Positions 61,201-64,000 of a stretch of DNA of 64,000 nt are shown one piece after another. Origin of the DNA: Ruminococcus sp. (lineage in GTDB: Bacteria; Bacillota; Clostridia; Oscillospirales; Ruminococcaceae); assembly GCA_030533265.1 (NCBI GenBank), contig JAUNJM010000004.1:1-64000 (forward strand), read 5' to 3'. How positions within the stretch are numbered: the stretch's first letter is position 1; every line of letters starts with the position of its first letter. The notes beneath the pieces are model-generated. The model was not told where the DNA came from. It did no database searches and saw nothing but the letters and a program-made list of their open reading frames with translations. Made by a program: the position numbers and the translations under genes.

Positions 61201-64000
61201 GGAATTCGTTGATGAATGATAAAATAATTGTTTTTGGGTCTTTTGCAGGGTCGTTCCTCAATTCTTTCCATCTATTGCGTACAATAGTCTTGAACCAATC
61301 CTGCTCATAAAGCTTCTTGTACCATGTGTTTACATTGTCCTGGTTATTATTCTGATCATCGCCACCATAAATGTAAAGACCATATGGGCTGGTTACACGG
61401 ACCTCGTCACCAAGTGCTTTATCGAAGTCCCAAGGTGGGCTGAATATAAGCTTAGCACCTGCACCCTTATCTTTATATACATAGAAGCTTGATCCACCTG
61501 CGTCAGGGTTCTTTGTTAATTCCTGAAGGATAAACATATCAACCAGTGAATTAATGTCAACCTTTGTTTTAATATCAGACTCATTACCGCTCATGATAGT
61601 AGCAGCAATGTCACTGAGATATTCATCAATAGCGTTTACTGTGTCGTTAGTGTTTGTTACCTCTGTGCTCTGGTTACCGAGGTTTTCAAATGTTGTAGCA
61701 TCTGATGGTCTTCCGTCAGCACCTTCTGTTGCACATTCAGGGATACCATCCTTGATTGTGAACAGCTCGCTCCAGCCGCCACCACTTACTCTTACTACAT
61801 AATCTTCTGCAGGGTTGCCTTCTGCGTTCATGTTAGCTGCAAGCTTATCCCACTCTGCAAGGAATCCGATGTCGTCGATATTGTTTGTGTTGCTCTCTGC
61901 CATCTGGATGTTTACACGTCCACCGCTTGAACCTACCTCGGACTTTTCAACGAGGAGATATACACCCTGATACTCTCCGTTGATATAAAGTTCAACAGGC
62001 TTTGTATCTGTTACGAATGGAAGGTTTGGCGAGAGTGCCTTTCTTGCCCAGTCAAATGCAAGCTGATTTCTCATCATTGTTCTGTCAGCATGGTTTGCAA
62101 GCAGAATCCATGTCTTGTTTTTCTCAGAACCCATATCGAATGGCTTAACTGCCTTTTCAAACTTAATCTGGAATGGTTTCTTATCAAGTGCCCATGTTGA
62201 GTTTCCTCTGCCCTTGATTTCTACCTGCATAGGACGAGTAATGGTTTCCTTAAGAACCTTGTTCTCTGCGTCTACTATATTACCTTCTGCGTCAGTATAG
62301 TTGCCATTAGCATCTTTATAGTAAACATCTTCTTGTACAGTCGGTAATTCCCAATCTGTATTTGCAATTGTAATTGCTGATTTTTTATACTTAGTATCCT
62401 TAGTTGCATTGCCCCAAGCAGCATTAAAGCTTTCGCTGTTTTCGCTTGTTGTAATGTCGAAAATAGGCATATCATATGCTACATAATCAAACTTAGCATA
62501 AAGTTTTTTGCCTTCAGAAACCTCTGTTGAAGCATCATTTGTGATAAGGTTTTTACAATCTTTGTCACTGTACCAACCAACAAACTCCCAATCTCTTGCA
62601 CTATTTGTTGATGCTGTAAGTGTGTTGCCGGACTTAGCAACGCTACCAGCGTTCTTATGTGGGAGAACTTCTGCATATTCGTCTAAAGCTGGCTCTTTAC
62701 CACCTGTTTTTGTTACTTCTATCTTCCACAAGTTGATCCAGTTGTTGCCACCAAATACACCTACACCAGCATAATATGTGCCTGTGCCATGTTTAAACTT
62801 GTCACCAGTCATTACAAATGTAGCTGGATCATCGAACATACGATCCCATTCAGGTTCTCCACTGGTATGAAGCACAGGATTAGTATTACTTTCATACAAA
62901 TCCTCTAAGTATTCGCTACCATTGTACCACCACAAGCATGCATATGCATTCTCTTTTGCCTTTGCATACAATTTAATAGTATATGTAACATCTGCACTTG
63001 TGTCATCAATTATAAATGGTAACGCTACTCTTGAACCACTTGGAACCGAACTGCCATTATTGTTCAAGAATGAAGGTGTTTTTGATGTATCCACCTTGAA
63101 ATTGCCACTTGTAACTCCGCCAAAGTATACAAGTTCTGAATTCAAATTAGTAGTACTTGTACCGTTATCAGCAACAGCAAAAATCTCCTGAGGCCATGAA
63201 ACTGATGGAGTTGGTGCATTAGCTTCAAAGTTAGCCTTCAAAGATGTATTTGCATTAATTGTTGCTGTGTAAGAAGCGTTTGTTGAAACTACTGCATTGC
63301 TATTGTTGTTATCTGTCCAATTAACAAAACGATAACCATTGTCTGGTGTAGCTGTGAATATAGCAGTTCCGCCTGCTGTTACTTCTGACTTATCAACACT
63401 TGCTGTACCACCTTCGCCATATGTTGCAGTTACAGTGTATGTTGTTGGTGCATCAGCTTCAAAGTTAGCCTTCAATGATGTATCTGCATTAATTGTTGCT
63501 ATGTAAGAAGCGTCTGTTGAAACTACTGCATTTTCATTGTTGTTATCTGTCCAGTTAACAAAATGATAACCACTGTTTGGTGTAGCTGTGAATGTAGCAG
63601 TTTCACCTGCTTCTGCTTTTGACTTATCAACAGTTGCTGTACCACCATTGCCAGCTGTTGCAGCTACAGTATATTTTGTTGGTTCAGGATCTGCGCCACC
63701 AACACGAGTACCATAGAAAGTAACTTTTACATCTGCATTACCTTCATAATAGAACTTAACATTGCTCTGACCAGCAACATTTGGATATGGATTTTCAGTT
63801 CCATCAAGCTTACCGCTTGTACTTTTCATATTTCCGAAATATTTTTCAGAAGAATTAACCATGAACTTGTTAAATTCGTTTCCATTAGTAGAAATCATTT
63901 CAAATCTAACATTTGTATAGTTGGTAAAATCAAATGTACCAATTTCATGTTTTCCCCAACTACTGTTTCCAGTAGCAGTAAGTGTTCCAATTTCAACCTC
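58223..64000 (-). CDS. Giant CotH-kinase-domain protein with InlB-type repeats, 5' end outside the window
   Basis: At least 1,924 residues: the frame is open to the window edge, upstream of the ATG at 63898. In order: two InlB B-like repeats with 78-residue period (about 63218-63690); a region with carbohydrate-binding-like character; a short third repeat (62470-62640); a CotH domain with GRGNSTW (near 62206), the segment LANHADRTMMRNQLAFDW, and the catalytic-type PPWDFDKALG (near 61424), known in CotH protein kinases for metal and ATP binding; then about 1,000 residues of beta-rich modules. The C terminus (58223) has no dockerin, sorting signal or membrane helix. First gene of the unit with the short peptide and PqqD-like gene. 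Secretion cannot be judged without the N terminus. Confidence 0.88.
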   Translation of the reverse strand, partial: EVEIGTLTATGNSSWGKHEIGTFDFTNYTNVRFEMISTNGNEFNKFMVNSSEKYFGNMKSTSGKLDGTENPYPNVAGQSNVKFYYEGNADVKVTFYGTRVGGADPEPTKYTVAATAGNGGTATVDKSKAEAGETATFTATPNSGYHFVNWTDNNNENAVVSTDASYIATINADTSLKANFEADAPTTYTVTATYGEGGTASVDKSEVTAGGTAIFTATPDNGYRFVNWTDNNNSNAVVSTNASYTATINANTSLKANFEANAPTPSVSWPQEIFAVADNGTSTTNLNSELVYFGGVTSGNFKVDTSKTPSFLNNNGSSVPSGSRVALPFIIDDTSADVTYTIKLYAKAKENAYACLWWYNGSEYLEDLYESNTNPVLHTSGEPEWDRMFDDPATFVMTGDKFKHGTGTYYAGVGVFGGNNWINLWKIEVTKTGGKEPALDEYAEVLPHKNAGSVAKSGNTLTASTNSARDWEFVGWYSDKDCKNLITNDASTEVSEGKKLYAKFDYVAYDMPIFDITTSENSESFNAAWGNATKDTKYKKSAITIANTDWELPTVQEDVYYKDANGNYTDAEGNIVDAENKVLKETITRPMQVEIKGRGNSTWALDKKPFQIKFEKAVKPFDMGSEKNKTWILLANHADRTMMRNQLAFDWARKALSPNLPFVTDTKPVELYINGEYQGVYLLVEKSEVGSSGGRVNIQMAESNTNNIDDIGFLAEWDKLAANMNAEGNPAEDYVVRVSGGGWSELFTIKDGIPECATEGADGRPSDATTFENLGNQSTEVTNTNDTVNAIDEYLSDIAATIMSGNESDIKTKVDINSLVDMFILQELTKNPDAGGSSFYVYKDKGAGAKLIFSPPWDFDKALGDEVRVTSPYGLYIYGGDDQNNNQDNVNTWYKKLYEQDWFKTIVRNRWKELRNDPAKDPKTIILSFINEFPTTYSDEINRNRDKWYTDATNEYPDSQGGFWGDRGLSGYFADDGKTYDAQKNGLYNWVTDRIRFLDTEWDDSEWVLIDKFASDGFQLGQGNDHELNFNVNELFATYSRVKIVVDAKGYDLRMYLDPASGEGKLAIPHQTLGNPQTSGDQGFERISYELDPVLDADKVKAVLQASPDWSWVREFAIYGVEADITEDPLNPQPTFRVNNASYGSLNKQVSANVYYLLNERITAVAKEGYKFVNWTIVTEDGKNVVPITDVFPDVTETSSRLTITADMAGRIIYANFGKLQEIKFEAEDFVDFISEGYIVSKGQTGDITEDGKTYTAADLAAANGGNGQKISNDAFFGRDWTHDTLGYGADSMPYDKPKVVTDNEGTKIQNWDNKPYTAHQIVTEGYSGGKAVALTGPTSGIAIPFKIAEQLYEPFKFAVGYNYGDLPTYFRDFNQIDGWNKDSLYVNIYTTAQLTPEQTAALRANGWSLSEYAKPDAASDYLLNNAEANDGELQTAFYKQLPINAANTNGWTGRWMTNNGEEARENVQEVDLSIPAGMPVGQYYISVATDHNNLLRDSARMRLQENGGLVIKQGGNNASGYYDEGNKNDTAIYSEGNHTETPGTAYYDYIKFYTASTPDKPSQITVGANFIFKDMFGNSLMTSEYSDTSFDAGLITFTPKVPRYLKVQGYKIDRWEYTDPDGNPAILKVSDVNTDGSLGGSDDVNDDGTLNNNAAFELLAKELEKLKYKQGTTVTFTAHYTVPDRQYEVTLIDGTMFTSNESTGEFTDLVEPHEIYLVGNYQKIKLVANESKYGEFSHWLLNGQIYSYDSEIFFTAWTNARFEACYVEGTPERKVATFIDPENIQMYGFTDDTTTAYNKITFNCAFYIPDGVEYVGGGLLYTPDQAKLQDGTIETLVTINELGELNLPDDGRIAVSTLRYEQLNHELNNQVLMSITGTKKGRQRTARTYIIYKQIIDGAPKYTLAFSDNCVTVTAGDEKYMSTI
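63218..63690 (-). repeat. Two tandem 234-bp repeats inside the CotH-domain gene
   Basis: Two copies, starting near 63225 and 63459, are offset by 234 bp. They match closely at the DNA level over more than 130 bp (for example the shared segment TCAAAGTTAGCCTTCAA at the start of each). Each encodes one InlB B-like repeat of 78 residues, including FVNWTDNNN and ANFEA. Confidence 0.85.

Noticed and set aside
1..64000. CRISPR arrays, prophage, insertion sequences or conjugative genes
   Set aside because: No regularly spaced repeats, transposase, integrase or phage structural gene was found; the only repeats are the tRNA fragment and the repeats inside coding genes.
58223..64000. Dockerin or cohesin modules in the CotH-domain protein (cellulosome part)
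   Set aside because: No duplicated calcium-binding dockerin motif or cohesin-like sequence is visible in the part within the window; the missing N terminus could still hold one.

Overview
The window reads as chromosomal DNA of a low-GC, spore-forming Gram-positive gut-type bacterium, most like Ruminococcus and its relatives (Oscillospiraceae). Grounds: a spoIIAA-spoIIAB-sigF operon, an alpha/beta-type small acid-soluble spore protein, a SpoIIM-family protein, Firmicutes-type GalT, a PASTA kinase-like protein, a sortase-type surface protein, strong AGGAGG ribosome sites and many near-consensus sigma-A promoters. The species call is inference.

Layout. 1-1273: 3' part of galT. 1408-5929 (-): two paralogous exported proteins (one wall-anchored, one lipoprotein) and a YesL-type membrane protein. 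The lipoprotein and the YesL gene each carry an apparent single-base frameshift. 5953-11247 (-): SpoIIM-like protein, proC, a folate ECF S component under a THF riboswitch, pfkA, and a PASTA protein whose kinase domain lacks its catalytic residues. 11363-18432: zinc-ribbon membrane protein, cardiolipin synthase, topoisomerase IV subunits and a small protein. 18503-19697: tRNA-Leu with a partial duplicate, a Gx transporter and a NusG-domain-II protein. 20034-23486 (+): murA, a HAD phosphatase, a WalJ-like hydrolase and rlmH. 23547-28353 (-): glycogen phosphorylase, GH5 mannanase lipoprotein and GH130 phosphorylase. 28696-41086: purine nucleoside phosphorylase, L,D-transpeptidase, ilvE, lipid kinase, CE2-type esterase, a large repeat protein, SASP, M15 peptidase, GH13, asparaginase and ZIP transporter.

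41228-53119 (-) is an eight-gene carbohydrate-uptake operon: a very large solute-binding protein, two separate permease pairs, an NHL/TPR membrane protein, a Yip1-like protein and a DUF5696 protein, with no ATPase. It is driven by a perfect TTGACA-17-TATAAT promoter with a leader of about 330 nt. 53442-56838 (+): spoIIA operon, rimM-trmD and HPr. 56890-57567 (-): a small unknown protein and two tRNA-Gln genes.

57705-64000 (-) is the part most likely to hold something new. A giant CotH-kinase-domain protein (5' end outside the window) is followed by a 50-residue Ser/Thr-rich peptide gene and then a PqqD-like gene. An intercistronic hairpin separates the last two. A short peptide beside a PqqD/RRE protein is the usual signature of a ribosomally made, modified peptide, but no radical-SAM or other standard maturase is visible here.

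The metabolic genes fit a plant-glycan and glycogen lifestyle: GH5 and GH130 for mannan, a CE2 esterase for deacetylation, GH13 and GlgP for alpha-glucans, and sugar ABC uptake.
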